NCBI RefSeq assembly: GCF_000720475.1
Contig: NZ_JOAP01000003.1
Location: forward strand, 186,001-250,000
DNA from: Streptomyces aureocirculatus
Lineage (GTDB): Bacteria; Actinomycetota; Actinomycetes; Streptomycetales; Streptomycetaceae
Length of the DNA: 64,000 bases
Direction of reading: 5' to 3'
Shown: positions 1 to 8,484 of the stretch, piece after piece
How the letters are laid out: each line of letters starts with the position of its first letter
Numbering within the stretch: the stretch's first letter is position 1
Notes under the pieces: model-generated
Databases searched by the model: none
What the model saw: only the letters and a program-made list of their open reading frames with translations
Told to the model about the DNA's origin: nothing
Translations under genes and position numbers: made by a program

Positions 1-2
1 AC

Positions 3-1784
3 CTGATGATCGCCGTCACGGCGACCCGCGCCTTCGGCATCGGGCGGGCCTGCTTCCGCTATGCCGAGCGGCTGGTGTCGCACGACGCGGTCCTTCGGAT
101 GCTCGCCGATACCAGGGTCGCCGTGTTCCGGCGCCTGGAACGCCTCGCCCCCGCGGGTCTGCGGACGACCCGCCGCGGTGACCTGCTGTCCCGCCTCGTC
201 GCCGACGTGGACGCCCTCCAGGACTACTGGCTGCGCTGGCTGCTGCCCGCAGGCGCCGCGGCCCTCGTCAGCGTCGGCGCCGTCGGATTCACCGCGTGGC
301 TGCTCCCGGAGGCGGGGGCCGTCCTGGCGGTGGGGCTGCTGGCCGCCGGTGTCGGCGTGCCCCTCGTCAGCGGGGCCGTCGCCCGGCGCGCCGAACGCAG
401 GCTGGCCCCCGCGCGTGGTGTGCTCGCCACCAGGGTGTCCGACCTGCTCACCGGCACCGCCGAGCTGACGGTCGCGGGCGCCCTGCGCGGCCGTACCGAC
501 CGGGCGAAGGCCGCCGACGCGGAGCTGACCCGGATCGCCGCGCGGACGGCGGGTGCCACCGCGCTCGGCGACGGGCTCGGCGCCCTGGCCATGGGCCTGA
601 CCGTGGCGGCGGCCGCACTCGTCGGCGTCCAGGGCGTGCACGACGGCCGGCTCAGTGGCGTGGCGCTCGCCGTGGTCGTCCTCACCCCTCTCGCCGCGTT
701 CGAGGCGGTGACCGGGCTGCCGCTCGCTGTCCAGTACCGCCAGCGCGTCAAGAAGAGCGCCGAGCGGGTCCACGAGGTCCTCGACGCTCCGGAGCCCGTA
801 CCGGCTCCTGCCGCCCCCGCGCGGGGCGAGGCGACCGCCGCCCTCGCGCCGGGCCGGGCGGCAACCGAAGCCCCCGTGCCGGGCCAGGTGACCGGAGTCC
901 TGGCGTCGGGCGAGGTGACCGGAGTCCCGGCGCCGGGCGAGGTGACCGGAGTCCCGGCGTCGGGCGAGGTGACCGGAGTCACGGCGCCGGGCCTGGCAAC
1001 CGAAGTCACGGCGCCGGACCCGCGGGCACCCTTCCCCCTGCGGCTCCAAGCGGTGCACGCCCGCTACGACGGGCAGGACCGCGATGCCCTGGCGGACGTC
1101 TCGCTCACCCTGGAGCGCGGCCACCGCGTCGCCGTCGTGGGCCCGTCCGGATCCGGCAAGACGACGCTCGCCCATGTGCTGCTGCGCTTCCTCGGCACCG
1201 CGGGCGGGACGTACACGCTGGGCGGCACGGACGTGGCGGCGCTCGACGGCGACGCCGTGCGCCGCTCCGTCGGGCTGTGCGCCCAGGACGCGCACGTCTT
1301 CGACAGCACCGTGCGCGAGAACCTGCTGCTCGCCCGCAAGAACGCGGACGACGGCGAGCTGTACGCGGCGCTCGCGGCGGCACGCCTCGACGGCTGGGTG
1401 CGGTCCCTGCCCGACGGGCTCGACACGCCGGTCGGCGAGCACGGCGCCCGGCTCTCCGGCGGACAGCGGCAGCGCCTCGCGCTCGCTCGCGCGCTGCTGG
1501 CCGACTTCCCCGTCCTCGTGCTCGACGAGCCCGCCGAACACCTCGACCTGCCGACCGCCGACGCGCTCACCGCCGATCTGCTGGCGGCCACCGAAGGGCG
1601 CACCACGGTGCTCATCACGCACCGTCTCGTCGGACTCGACGAAGTTGACGAGGTGCTCGTCCTGGACGCCGGGCAGGTGGTGCAGCGCGGGACGTACGAC
1701 GAGCTCCTGTCCGTCGACGGGCCGCTGCGGCGGATGCAGGAACGGGAATCGGCGGCGGACCTGCTGACCGCCGTGGGCGGCTGA
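3..1784 (+). CDS. cydC: ABC exporter CydC (partial, 5' end outside window)
   Basis: Thiol-reductant ABC exporter subunit, or the C-terminal half of a CydDC fusion as in other streptomycetes; it exports glutathione/cysteine-type thiols and is needed for cytochrome bd assembly. The reading frame is open at the left edge, so the N-terminus is missing. Visible are the last part of the membrane domain (hydrophobic segments around residues 80-125 and 195-240 of the visible part) and a complete nucleotide-binding domain: Walker A GPSGSGKTT, signature LSGGQRQRLALARAL, Walker B VLVLDEP, H-loop LITHRL. Between the two lies a proline/valine-rich linker of about 80 residues built of 9-residue repeats, which is not typical of CydC. 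The next gene downstream is a GAF histidine kinase on the same strand. Family call is firm; fusion status cannot be judged. Confidence 0.88.
   Translation: MMIAVTATRAFGIGRACFRYAERLVSHDAVLRMLADTRVAVFRRLERLAPAGLRTTRRGDLLSRLVADVDALQDYWLRWLLPAGAAALVSVGAVGFTAWLLPEAGAVLAVGLLAAGVGVPLVSGAVARRAERRLAPARGVLATRVSDLLTGTAELTVAGALRGRTDRAKAADAELTRIAARTAGATALGDGLGALAMGLTVAAAALVGVQGVHDGRLSGVALAVVVLTPLAAFEAVTGLPLAVQYRQRVKKSAERVHEVLDAPEPVPAPAAPARGEATAALAPGRAATEAPVPGQVTGVLASGEVTGVPAPGEVTGVPASGEVTGVTAPGLATEVTAPDPRAPFPLRLQAVHARYDGQDRDALADVSLTLERGHRVAVVGPSGSGKTTLAHVLLRFLGTAGGTYTLGGTDVAALDGDAVRRSVGLCAQDAHVFDSTVRENLLLARKNADDGELYAALAAARLDGWVRSLPDGLDTPVGEHGARLSGGQRQRLALARALLADFPVLVLDEPAEHLDLPTADALTADLLAATEGRTTVLITHRLVGLDEVDEVLVLDAGQVVQRGTYDELLSVDGPLRRMQERESAADLLTAVGG
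870..1014 (+). repeat. 27-bp in-frame minisatellite in the CydC linker
   Basis: About five copies of a 27-bp unit encode repeats of the type GEVTGVPAP/GEVTGVPAS between the membrane and ATPase domains. The unit is a multiple of three, so copy-number change keeps the frame. Outer copies are more diverged than inner ones. Confidence 0.85.
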
Positions 1785-1852
1785 GCGCCTGCGGTCGCGT
1801 GCCGGTAGCTGCGTGCCTGCGGCTGCGTGCCTGCGGTTGCGTGCCTGCGGTT

Positions 1853-1973
1853 GCGAGCCCGCGTCCGCGAACCGGCGGTTGCGAGCCCGCGTCCGCGAAC
1901 CGGCGGTTGCGAGCCCGCCACCGCGAACCGGCGGTTGCGAGCCCGCCACCGCGAATCGACGGCTGCGAGCCCG
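1853..1973. repeat. 28-bp tandem repeat in the cydC-kinase gap
   Basis: About four copies of a 28-bp unit with core GCGAGCCCGC fill much of the 294-bp gap between cydC and the sensor kinase. The unit is not a multiple of three, and no credible coding frame or terminator is seen. More degenerate related sequence (GCCTGCGGTTGCGTG) extends upstream to about 1788. Confidence 0.75.
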
Positions 1974-2078
1974 CCTCAGCGATCCGCCTCCGCGAACCGC
2001 AGCCCAAGCAGATCGGTGGCTCACGGGCCGGTAAGGGCTCGACTTTCCCCGGCAAAACGGACTTACTACTCTCAAGGC

Positions 2079-3812
2079 ATGCCCGTCCCCCCGGCCTCCA
2101 CCCCCGCCCCGCCCCCCGACGGCGCCCCGGACCCGGCGAAGGCGGCGGCCCGGGCGACCCACGGTCCCCCGGGGCTTTCCACCGAGCTGACCGCGCGCGT
2201 ACCGCAGCTCCTGGAGGCGATGCGTTCCGTCGGCACCGGGCTCGAACTGCACACCACCCTGGACCGCATCTGTGAGACCGCGGCCGAGCTGACGGACGCC
2301 CGTTACGCGGCGATCGGCGTCGTCTCCGAAGACGGCGACGGGCTCTGCGACTTCGTCTTCACCGGCATCGACGAGGCCACCGCCCGGCGCATCGGCCGAC
2401 TACCCGACGGCCACCGCGGGCTCCTCGGTGCGCTCATCCACCAACCGGAGACGCTGCGCCTCGCCGACCTCGCCGGAGACCGGCGCTCCTGCGGCTTTCC
2501 CGCCCACCACCCGCCGATGAGCAGCTTCCTCGGGGTGCCGATCCGCGTGCAGGGCGAGATCTTCGGGAACCTCTACCTCACCGAGAAGCGCGACGGCGAG
2601 TTCAACGACTACGACGTGCACATGGTGCGCGTACTGGCCACGGAGGCCGGGATCGCGATCGGCAACGCGCGCCTGTACGAGGCCGCCAAGCAGCGCGAGC
2701 GGTGGATCGACGGGTCCGTGGCCGTCACCACGGCGCTGCTTTCGGGTTCCGACGCCGACGAAGCGCTCGCGGTCGTCGCGGAGCAGGCGCGCCAGTTGGC
2801 GGACTCGGCCGCGGGCATCGTGCTGCTGCCCGACGAGGAGGGCGGCATGGAGATTGTCGCCGTGTCCTCGGACCGGCCGAGCGCGGCCCTCGGCGTGACC
2901 GTGCCCCCGGAGAGCCGCATCGTCGCCGATCTGCTCGACGGGCGGGCCGTGTTCATCGACGACGCGGCCACGGACCCGCGCATCATGACCGACCTCGCGC
3001 GCGGCTACGGACCCGCCATGATGCTGCCGCTGCAGAGCGACGGCCGGGTCCTCGGGACGCTCGTCACGCCCCGCGCGCGGGGGGCACGGCCGTTCACGGA
3101 GGCGGAGCGGACCCTCGCCACCCAGTTCGCCTCGCAGGCCGCGCTCGCCCTGATGATGGCCGAGGCGCAGCGGGACCGGGAACGGCTGGCCGTCTACGAG
3201 GACCGCGACCGCATCGCCCGCGATCTGCACGACCTGGTCATCCAGCGGCTCTTCGCCACCGGGATGATGCTGGAGGGCGCCCAACGGCGGTCCCTCGTGC
3301 CGGAGGTCCAGCAGGGCGTCGGCAAGGCCGTGGACGAGCTTGACGTGACGATCCAGGAGATCCGCACGGCGATCTTCGCGCTCCAGCAGGGGCCCGCGGA
3401 GGCCCCCGCGGGACTGCGCACCCGGGTCCTGCGCGAGATCAACATGGCGGCGGTACCGCTCGGTTTCAAGCCCTCGCACCACTTCGCGGGCGCCGTGGAC
3501 GCGCTCGTCGGCGAACTCACCGGCAAGAACCTCATCGCGGCACTGCGCGAGGCCCTGTCGAACGCGTTCCGGCACGCTCAGGCCGACCGTATCGACGTCG
3601 TCGTCGACGCCACGGTGCTCCTTCCCGACGGACAGCGGGGCGTACGCCTGACCGTCGCCGACGACGGCGTCGGCATCAAGGAGGGCGGTCGCCGCAGCGG
3701 CCTGAGGAACCTCAAGCGGCGCGCGGAGTCCCTCGGCGGCGACAGTTGGTACGGCCCTGGCATCGGTGCGCACGGGGGCGGCGCGACCGTGGTGTGGCAG
3801 GCACCGCACTGA
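2079..3812 (+). CDS. GAF-domain sensor histidine kinase, DevS/DosT-like (probable haem gas or redox sensor)
   Basis: 577-residue soluble two-component kinase. Domains: GAF-A about 45-180, GAF-B about 195-360, dimerisation/phosphoacceptor domain of the HisKA_3 type (RIARDLHDLVIQRLF, about 370-390), then an HATPase domain ending in GGGATVVW. In GAF-A the block GFPAHHPPM places His144 on the proximal haem ligand His149 of M. tuberculosis DevS, and Tyr166 in GNLYLTEK on its distal-side Tyr171, with matching spacing. That supports haem binding and sensing of O2, NO or CO, or of redox state (inference). Start chosen at the ATG at 2079 because the open frame upstream is translated minisatellite. It lies 294 bp after cydC, which fits control of respiration. 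No cognate response regulator gene is adjacent. Confidence 0.85.
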   Translation: MPVPPASTPAPPPDGAPDPAKAAARATHGPPGLSTELTARVPQLLEAMRSVGTGLELHTTLDRICETAAELTDARYAAIGVVSEDGDGLCDFVFTGIDEATARRIGRLPDGHRGLLGALIHQPETLRLADLAGDRRSCGFPAHHPPMSSFLGVPIRVQGEIFGNLYLTEKRDGEFNDYDVHMVRVLATEAGIAIGNARLYEAAKQRERWIDGSVAVTTALLSGSDADEALAVVAEQARQLADSAAGIVLLPDEEGGMEIVAVSSDRPSAALGVTVPPESRIVADLLDGRAVFIDDAATDPRIMTDLARGYGPAMMLPLQSDGRVLGTLVTPRARGARPFTEAERTLATQFASQAALALMMAEAQRDRERLAVYEDRDRIARDLHDLVIQRLFATGMMLEGAQRRSLVPEVQQGVGKAVDELDVTIQEIRTAIFALQQGPAEAPAGLRTRVLREINMAAVPLGFKPSHHFAGAVDALVGELTGKNLIAALREALSNAFRHAQADRIDVVVDATVLLPDGQRGVRLTVADDGVGIKEGGRRSGLRNLKRRAESLGGDSWYGPGIGAHGGGATVVWQAPH

Positions 3813-3922
3813 GGGCCCACCCCTGTTCGGCGGTACGGGCGTGCCCCGTACGGGTCACGAGGTCCCCCGCGCGTACGAGTCGGCAGGATCGCCGGCCGTG
3901 CGTAGGGGCAACGATCCGGGAC

Positions 3923-4993
3923 ATGCGTCCATCGTCCTGCCGCCCGCTCGTCGTCCCGCTCCTGCTGTGCGCGTCGGCCGTCCTGACCGCCCTGTGCATG
4001 CCACCGTCGGCGGCCGCGGACGGCGACGACGGCGCCGCGGGCCCTGACGTCCCCACCGCGGGTGCCGCGGTGACCCACCTCTACGAAGAGGCGCAGGCGG
4101 CAACCGTGCGCTACGAAGAGGGCGAACGCGCGGCCGACGCCCAGCGCGCCCGCGTCCGGCGCCTTGACCGGCTCCTCGCCGAGGAGCAGCACGCGGTCGC
4201 CGTGTTGCACGAGGACCTGGGGCGGATGGCGAGCGCCCAGTACCGCACCGGGGGCGGGCTGCCGCTCACGGCCCGGCTGCTGCTCGCGGACGACCCCGAG
4301 CAGTTGCTGCGCGGCAGGCGCGTGGTCGGCCAGGCGGACCTGGCCGTCACCAACGCCGTCGAGAGGACACAGCGAGCCGTGGCCCGGCTCGGCGTCGCCA
4401 AGCGGTCCGCCGACCGCGCCCGCCACGTCCTCGACCGTCGCACGGCACACCTCGGGCGCCTGAAACGGGACATCGAGGAGAAGCTGGAGTCGGCGCGGTG
4501 GCAGTTGCAGGGCGAGGCGGACCGGTCGGCAGCGGCGGGCCGGTGCCGGGGCGCCGTGCGGCACGCCCAGCCGCCGTCGTCGTCCACGCGCGCGTGGGTG
4601 TCGCCCGTGGAGTCGTACGAGCTGTCCGCGGGCTTCGACAGCGTGGGCGAGCGGTGGGCGGGCCGGCACACCGGGCAGGACTTCGCCGTGGGCATCGGCG
4701 CTCCGGTGCGGTCGGTGGGCGACGGCCGGGTGGTGCGGGTGGCTTGCGGCGGCGGCTTCGGCATCGAGGTCGTGGTGCGGCACGAGGACGACTCGTACAC
4801 GCAATACGCGCACCTGGCATCCGCCGCTGTCGACCAGGGGGAGCTGGTGCGCGTCGGCCAATGGATCGGGCAGGTCGGCACCACCGGCAACTCGACAGGG
4901 CCCCATCTGCACTTCGAGGCTCGCCGCACGCCCCACCACGGCTCGGCCGTGGACCCGGTGGAGTGGCTGGCGGAACGGGGAGTCGACCTCTAG
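3923..4993 (+). CDS. Secreted M23 (LytM-type) metallopeptidase with coiled coil
   Basis: 356 residues. An N-terminal signal peptide (residues 1-33, hydrophobic VVPLLLCASAVLTAL, Ala-rich cleavage region) is followed by a helical coiled-coil region (about 45-200) and a C-terminal peptidase M23 domain (about 225-345). Zinc-site motifs are visible: H and D in RHTGQDFAV and the closing HLHFE. Such proteins cut peptidoglycan cross-links in the wall or activate other hydrolases, as EnvC-like proteins do; the coiled coil plus LytM layout resembles that group. The ATG at 3923 was chosen because it begins the signal peptide; the frame is open further upstream without coding character. The gene converges on the next one across a repeat array. 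Confidence 0.85.
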   Translation: MRPSSCRPLVVPLLLCASAVLTALCMPPSAAADGDDGAAGPDVPTAGAAVTHLYEEAQAATVRYEEGERAADAQRARVRRLDRLLAEEQHAVAVLHEDLGRMASAQYRTGGGLPLTARLLLADDPEQLLRGRRVVGQADLAVTNAVERTQRAVARLGVAKRSADRARHVLDRRTAHLGRLKRDIEEKLESARWQLQGEADRSAAAGRCRGAVRHAQPPSSSTRAWVSPVESYELSAGFDSVGERWAGRHTGQDFAVGIGAPVRSVGDGRVVRVACGGGFGIEVVVRHEDDSYTQYAHLASAAVDQGELVRVGQWIGQVGTTGNSTGPHLHFEARRTPHHGSAVDPVEWLAERGVDL

Positions 4994-5035
4994 CCGCCTC
5001 GGGGCCCTTCGGCCTGTGTGGGGCTCCCTGGTCCG

Positions 5036-5397
5036 CTGCCGGGCAGTCTGGTCCACTGCCGGGCCACGTCCGGTCCGCCACCCGCCCGCGTCCGGCCCGC
5101 CGCCGGTCCCTCCGGTCCGCCACTTTCCCGCGTCCGGCCCGCCGCCGGGCCCTCCGGTCCGCCACCCGGCCGTCTGTCCGCCGCCGGGCAGCGTCTGGTC
5201 CCCCTGCCGGGCAGTCCGTCCCGCTGCCGGGCAGTCCGGTCCGCCGCCGGTCCCTCCGGTCCGCCACCCGCCCGCGTCCGGTCCGCCACCGGTCCCTCCG
5301 GTCCGCCGCCCGGCCTTCTGTCCGCCGCCGGGCAGTCCGTCCCGCTGCCGGGCCGCGTCCGGTCCGCCACCCGCCCGCGTCCAGCCCGCCGCCGGGC
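5036..5397. repeat. GC-rich tandem repeat array between convergent genes
   Basis: The whole gap between the M23 peptidase stop and the HAD gene stop is filled with imperfect repeats of about 20-30 bp built on CCGGTCCGCC, CCGCCGGGC and CACCCGCCCGCGTCC. At least a dozen partial copies are present. All frames stay open only because the array has no A/T-rich stops; the translated products (PPPG/RSATR repeats) are not credible proteins. The array continues right up to the HAD stop codon. Confidence 0.8.
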
Positions 5398-6264
5398 CTA
5401 CCGCTGCGCCAGGATGCGTTCGATGACGACCGCCACGCCGTCCTCGTTGTTGGCCACCGTGCGGCCGGACGCGGCGGCGATCACGTCCGCGTGGGCGTTG
5501 CCCATCGCGTACGAGTTACCGGCCCAGGTGAGCATCTCGATGTCGTTCGGCATGTCTCCGAAGGCGACGACTTCCTCGTGGCTGATGCCGCGCTCGGCGC
5601 AGCACAGGGCGAGCGTGCTGGCCTTGGAGACGCCCGGGCCGCTGATCTCCAGGAGGGCGGTCGGGCTGGACCGGGTGACCTCCACGAGGCTGCCCACGGC
5701 GATCCGGGCGAGCGTCAGGAAGGCGTCCGGGAGGATCTCGGGGTGATGGGCGAGGACCTTCAGTACGGGCTGGTCGGCGCCGTCGGACTCGGCCGCGAGC
5801 AGCTTCTCCGCGGGTGCCACGCCGGCGGCGGGGTCCAGGTGCAGCGGCGGGTAGGCAGGCTCGTGGTGCACCCCGCCGGTCCGCTCGATCGCGAACGACG
5901 TGCCGGGCGCCGCCGCGCGCAGGATGCCGACGACTTCCAGGGCCGTCGCGGGCGCCACGTCCCGCACCTTCACGAAACGGTGGCTGCCGGGGCCGCCGTG
6001 CAGGTCGACGACCGCCGCGCCGTTCCCGCAGATCGCCAGGCCGTGGCCGTGCACGTGGTCGCTGACGACGTCCATCCAGCGGGCCGGGCGTCCGGTCACG
6101 AAGAAGACCTCGATGCCCGCGGCCTCGGCGGCGGCCAGCGCGGCCACGGTGCGCTCCGACACGGATTTGTCGTCGCGCAGCAGGGTGCCGTCCAGGTCCG
6201 TGGCGATCAGCCGGGGCGGGACGGAGGGGGCCGAGGGCCGGGGCCGGGGGGTGGTTGAGGTCAC
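5398..6264 (-). CDS. HAD-superfamily (Cof-type) phosphatase
   Basis: 288 residues. Motif I DLDGTLL lies near residue 25, and motif IV GDMPNDIEML about 60 residues before the C-terminus, with a C2-type cap of the Cof/YbiV class between them. These enzymes dephosphorylate small sugar or nucleotide phosphates using an aspartyl-phosphate intermediate; the substrate is unknown here. A GTG start at 6264 was chosen because motif I normally lies within 30-40 residues of the N-terminus; the longer frame to 6336 adds Cys-rich, unconserved-looking residues. A paralogue is encoded at 16144-16983. Confidence 0.85.
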   Translation of the reverse strand: MTSTTPRPRPSAPSVPPRLIATDLDGTLLRDDKSVSERTVAALAAAEAAGIEVFFVTGRPARWMDVVSDHVHGHGLAICGNGAAVVDLHGGPGSHRFVKVRDVAPATALEVVGILRAAAPGTSFAIERTGGVHHEPAYPPLHLDPAAGVAPAEKLLAAESDGADQPVLKVLAHHPEILPDAFLTLARIAVGSLVEVTRSSPTALLEISGPGVSKASTLALCCAERGISHEEVVAFGDMPNDIEMLTWAGNSYAMGNAHADVIAAASGRTVANNEDGVAVVIERILAQR

Positions 6265-6369
6265 GTACGCGATTGTCCCGCATATGCGCGCACGGCTGTG
6301 TGGCGGGGCGCACATCTGAGTACGCCACACACCCATGCACCCCTGCCGCCCCTCACGCCGAGCGTCCGC

Positions 6370-7272
6370 TCAGAGCTGGGCGAGCGCCTCCGTGGCGATG
6401 CGCTCGAAGAGCTTCTCGTCCGCGGCGAAGTCCGTGCCGGGCAGCGGCCAGTGCAGCACGATCTCGTCGATGCCGAGGGCGGCGTGGCTGCCCGCGAAGT
6501 CGACGAAGGCGTCGAAGGAGTCGAGCGGGCGGTCCGGGGTGAAGCCGGTGAGCAGCACCTTGCCGAGCTCGTCGACGTCACGGCCGAGCTCCGCGCAGGC
6601 CGCGCCGAGCCTGCCGACCTGGCCGCGGATGGCCTCCAGGGACTGCTCCGGGGTACCCGACTCGGAGATCTTCGGGTCGCCCGTGGTCACCCACGCCCGC
6701 CCGTGCCGCGCGGCGAGCCGCAGACCGCGCGGGCCGGTGGCGGCCACGGCGAACGGCAGCCGGGGGCGCTGCACACAGCCAGGGATGTTCCGCGCCTCGT
6801 ACGCCGCGTACCGCTCGCCCTCGTACGTCACCGAGTCCTCGGTGAGGAGACGGTCCAGCAGCGGCAGGAACTCTCCGAAGTGGTCCGCGCGTTCACGGGG
6901 TGTCCAGGGCTCCTCGCCGGTCCTGCGCAGCGTGCTCGCGTCGAAGCCGTTGCCGCCCGCGCCGATGCCCAGCGTGATCCGTCCGTCGGAGACGTCGTCG
7001 AGCGTGATCAGCTCCTTGGCGAGCGTCACGGGGTGCCGGAAGTTCGGCGAGGTGACGAGCGTGCCCAGGCGTATGCGCTCGGTCACCGCCGCGGCCGCGG
7101 TCAGGGTGGGCACCGCGCCGAACCACGGCCCGTCGCGGAAGGTCCGCCAGGACAGGTGGTCGTAGGTGTACGCGGTGTGGAAACCGAGGTCCTCCGCGCG
7201 CTGCCAGCGCTCCTTGCCGCCGTCGTGCCAGCGGCGTACGGGAAGGATCACGGTGCTCAGACGCAGACTCAT
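6370..7272 (-). CDS. LLM-class (probable F420-dependent) oxidoreductase
   Basis: 300-residue luciferase-like monooxygenase-fold protein: N-terminal MSLRLSTVILPV strand, AYTYDHLSWR loop, LGTLVTSPNFRHP, and ITLGIGAGGNGFD, all typical of the bacterial luciferase/F420 family. In actinobacteria most of these use F420H2 to reduce or oxidise small organic molecules; the substrate cannot be inferred. The length is normal. It is on the same strand as the MerR operon upstream but separated by 220 bp with a DnaA-box pair, so it is probably a separate unit. Confidence 0.85.
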   Translation of the reverse strand: MSLRLSTVILPVRRWHDGGKERWQRAEDLGFHTAYTYDHLSWRTFRDGPWFGAVPTLTAAAAVTERIRLGTLVTSPNFRHPVTLAKELITLDDVSDGRITLGIGAGGNGFDASTLRRTGEEPWTPRERADHFGEFLPLLDRLLTEDSVTYEGERYAAYEARNIPGCVQRPRLPFAVAATGPRGLRLAARHGRAWVTTGDPKISESGTPEQSLEAIRGQVGRLGAACAELGRDVDELGKVLLTGFTPDRPLDSFDAFVDFAGSHAALGIDEIVLHWPLPGTDFAADEKLFERIATEALAQL

Positions 7273-7435
7273 GGCTCCGAGGGTACGGCGGCGCCCGCCG
7301 TGACCACGGACCGGCTCCGGCCGGGCCCCAGGGTATGAGCGAGATCATACGGGCGAGCCGCCCGGGACGGCTTGTTCTCCGGGCACTCGATTTCGCGCCA
7401 CCCACTCTTCATCCATGGAATTCGAGCAGGAGGTT

Positions 7436-7490
7436 TGATCCACAACCAACTCCAGTTATCCACAGGCTCGTTGATGATTCTGTGGATAAC
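7436..7490. promoter_or_regulatory. Paired DnaA-box-like sites forming a perfect inverted repeat
   Basis: TTATCCACA at 7456-7464 and its reverse complement TGTGGATAA at 7481-7489 form a perfect 11-bp inverted repeat (GTTATCCACAG / CTGTGGATAAC) around a 14-nt spacer. A one-mismatch box, TGATCCACA, lies at 7436-7444. The site is in the gap between the merR-like gene end and the LLM oxidoreductase start and is locally AT-richer than its surroundings. It may bind DnaA; the hairpin could also act as a terminator for the MerR operon. Confidence 0.6.
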
Positions 7491-7492
7491 TG

Positions 7493-8482
7493 CTACTCAA
7501 ATTGCGGCTTTTGGGCAACTGGCTGTTTATCGCCCTTACTTGCGGCCAACGCGTCCAATGTCCTGCTCTGTACCTCCCGTTCAGCGGCAGCCGCGATGAA
7601 GGCTGCGGCGTTCTCCACACCAACAAGGCTGTGCACGGCGCGCATTGTGTGGGCAGGCAGGGCGACATTCTGCGGCTCGTCGCTCGGCTGCGCGGCTTCC
7701 TCCGGGGTGAGGTGGCGGCGCAGGTACCGGGTCGCGAACGTCCTCATGGCGCGCGCCAGTTCGGCGTCGACCGACTGCTGGGCCAGCGGCCGCAGACGCC
7801 GGACGAGCGAGGCCGCCTCCGCGGCGTCCGCCTCGCTCGGCGGGCTGTTGCCGAGATAGCGCGCGAAGACGTGCTCGTTGGTGAACTCCAGGAAACGCGC
7901 GGCGATGTGCTCCACCTGCCCCCTCAACTCCCGCAGATGAGCCGCTATCGCCGACAGCGGCACCCCCGCCGCGTGCAACTCCGCCGCCACCGCGAGCTCT
8001 TGCGGGCTCGGCACCAGGAACTCGTCGTCGCGTCCCGGCAGCGGTTCGAGCACACCGAGCGCGACCGCGTCCGCGACCGCCGCGTCGTCCGGATCGCCGC
8101 CGAACGCCGCGTCCAGCTCCGCCCGCGTGATCCGGTCGGCCTTCTCGTCCGTCCAGGGGCCGTCGACCTCGGCGACCAGACCCAGCACACCCCCGAGGCC
8201 GCGGCCCGTGTCCCAGGCCTCCAGGAGCTCCTTGATGGACGCCAGGGTGTAGCCCCGGTCGAGCAGGTCGGCGATCTGGCGCAGCCGGGCCAGATGCGCG
8301 TCCCCGTACACATTGGACCGGCCCCGCCGCTCGGGGCGGGGGAGCAGACCGCGGTCCTGGTAGGCCCGGATGGTGCGCACCGTGGCGCCGCTGTGATGCG
8401 CGAGGTCCTCTATGCGGTACTCCACCCGCGGCTCACCCGGGGCGGGCACCGACTCCTCGGCGACTGCCGGCCGTTCCTCCAC
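7493..8482 (-). CDS. MerR-family transcriptional regulator
   Basis: 329 residues. The N-terminal MerR winged-helix domain starts YRIEDLAHHSGATVRTIRAY, followed by LLPRPERRGRSNVYGDAH and the dimer helix. It continues into a second helix-turn-helix-like segment (KADRITRAELDAAFG) and a long C-terminal effector domain without the Cys motifs of metal-sensing members, so it probably senses an organic ligand. GTG start at 8482 chosen because GGAAGG lies about 10 nt before it and MerR domains begin near the N-terminus. It is the last gene of a four-gene operon, starting 2 nt after the preceding stop, so it likely controls that operon. Confidence 0.85.
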   Translation of the reverse strand: MEERPAVAEESVPAPGEPRVEYRIEDLAHHSGATVRTIRAYQDRGLLPRPERRGRSNVYGDAHLARLRQIADLLDRGYTLASIKELLEAWDTGRGLGGVLGLVAEVDGPWTDEKADRITRAELDAAFGGDPDDAAVADAVALGVLEPLPGRDDEFLVPSPQELAVAAELHAAGVPLSAIAAHLRELRGQVEHIAARFLEFTNEHVFARYLGNSPPSEADAAEAASLVRRLRPLAQQSVDAELARAMRTFATRYLRRHLTPEEAAQPSDEPQNVALPAHTMRAVHSLVGVENAAAFIAAAAEREVQSRTLDALAASKGDKQPVAQKPQFE

Positions 8483-8484
8483 GC

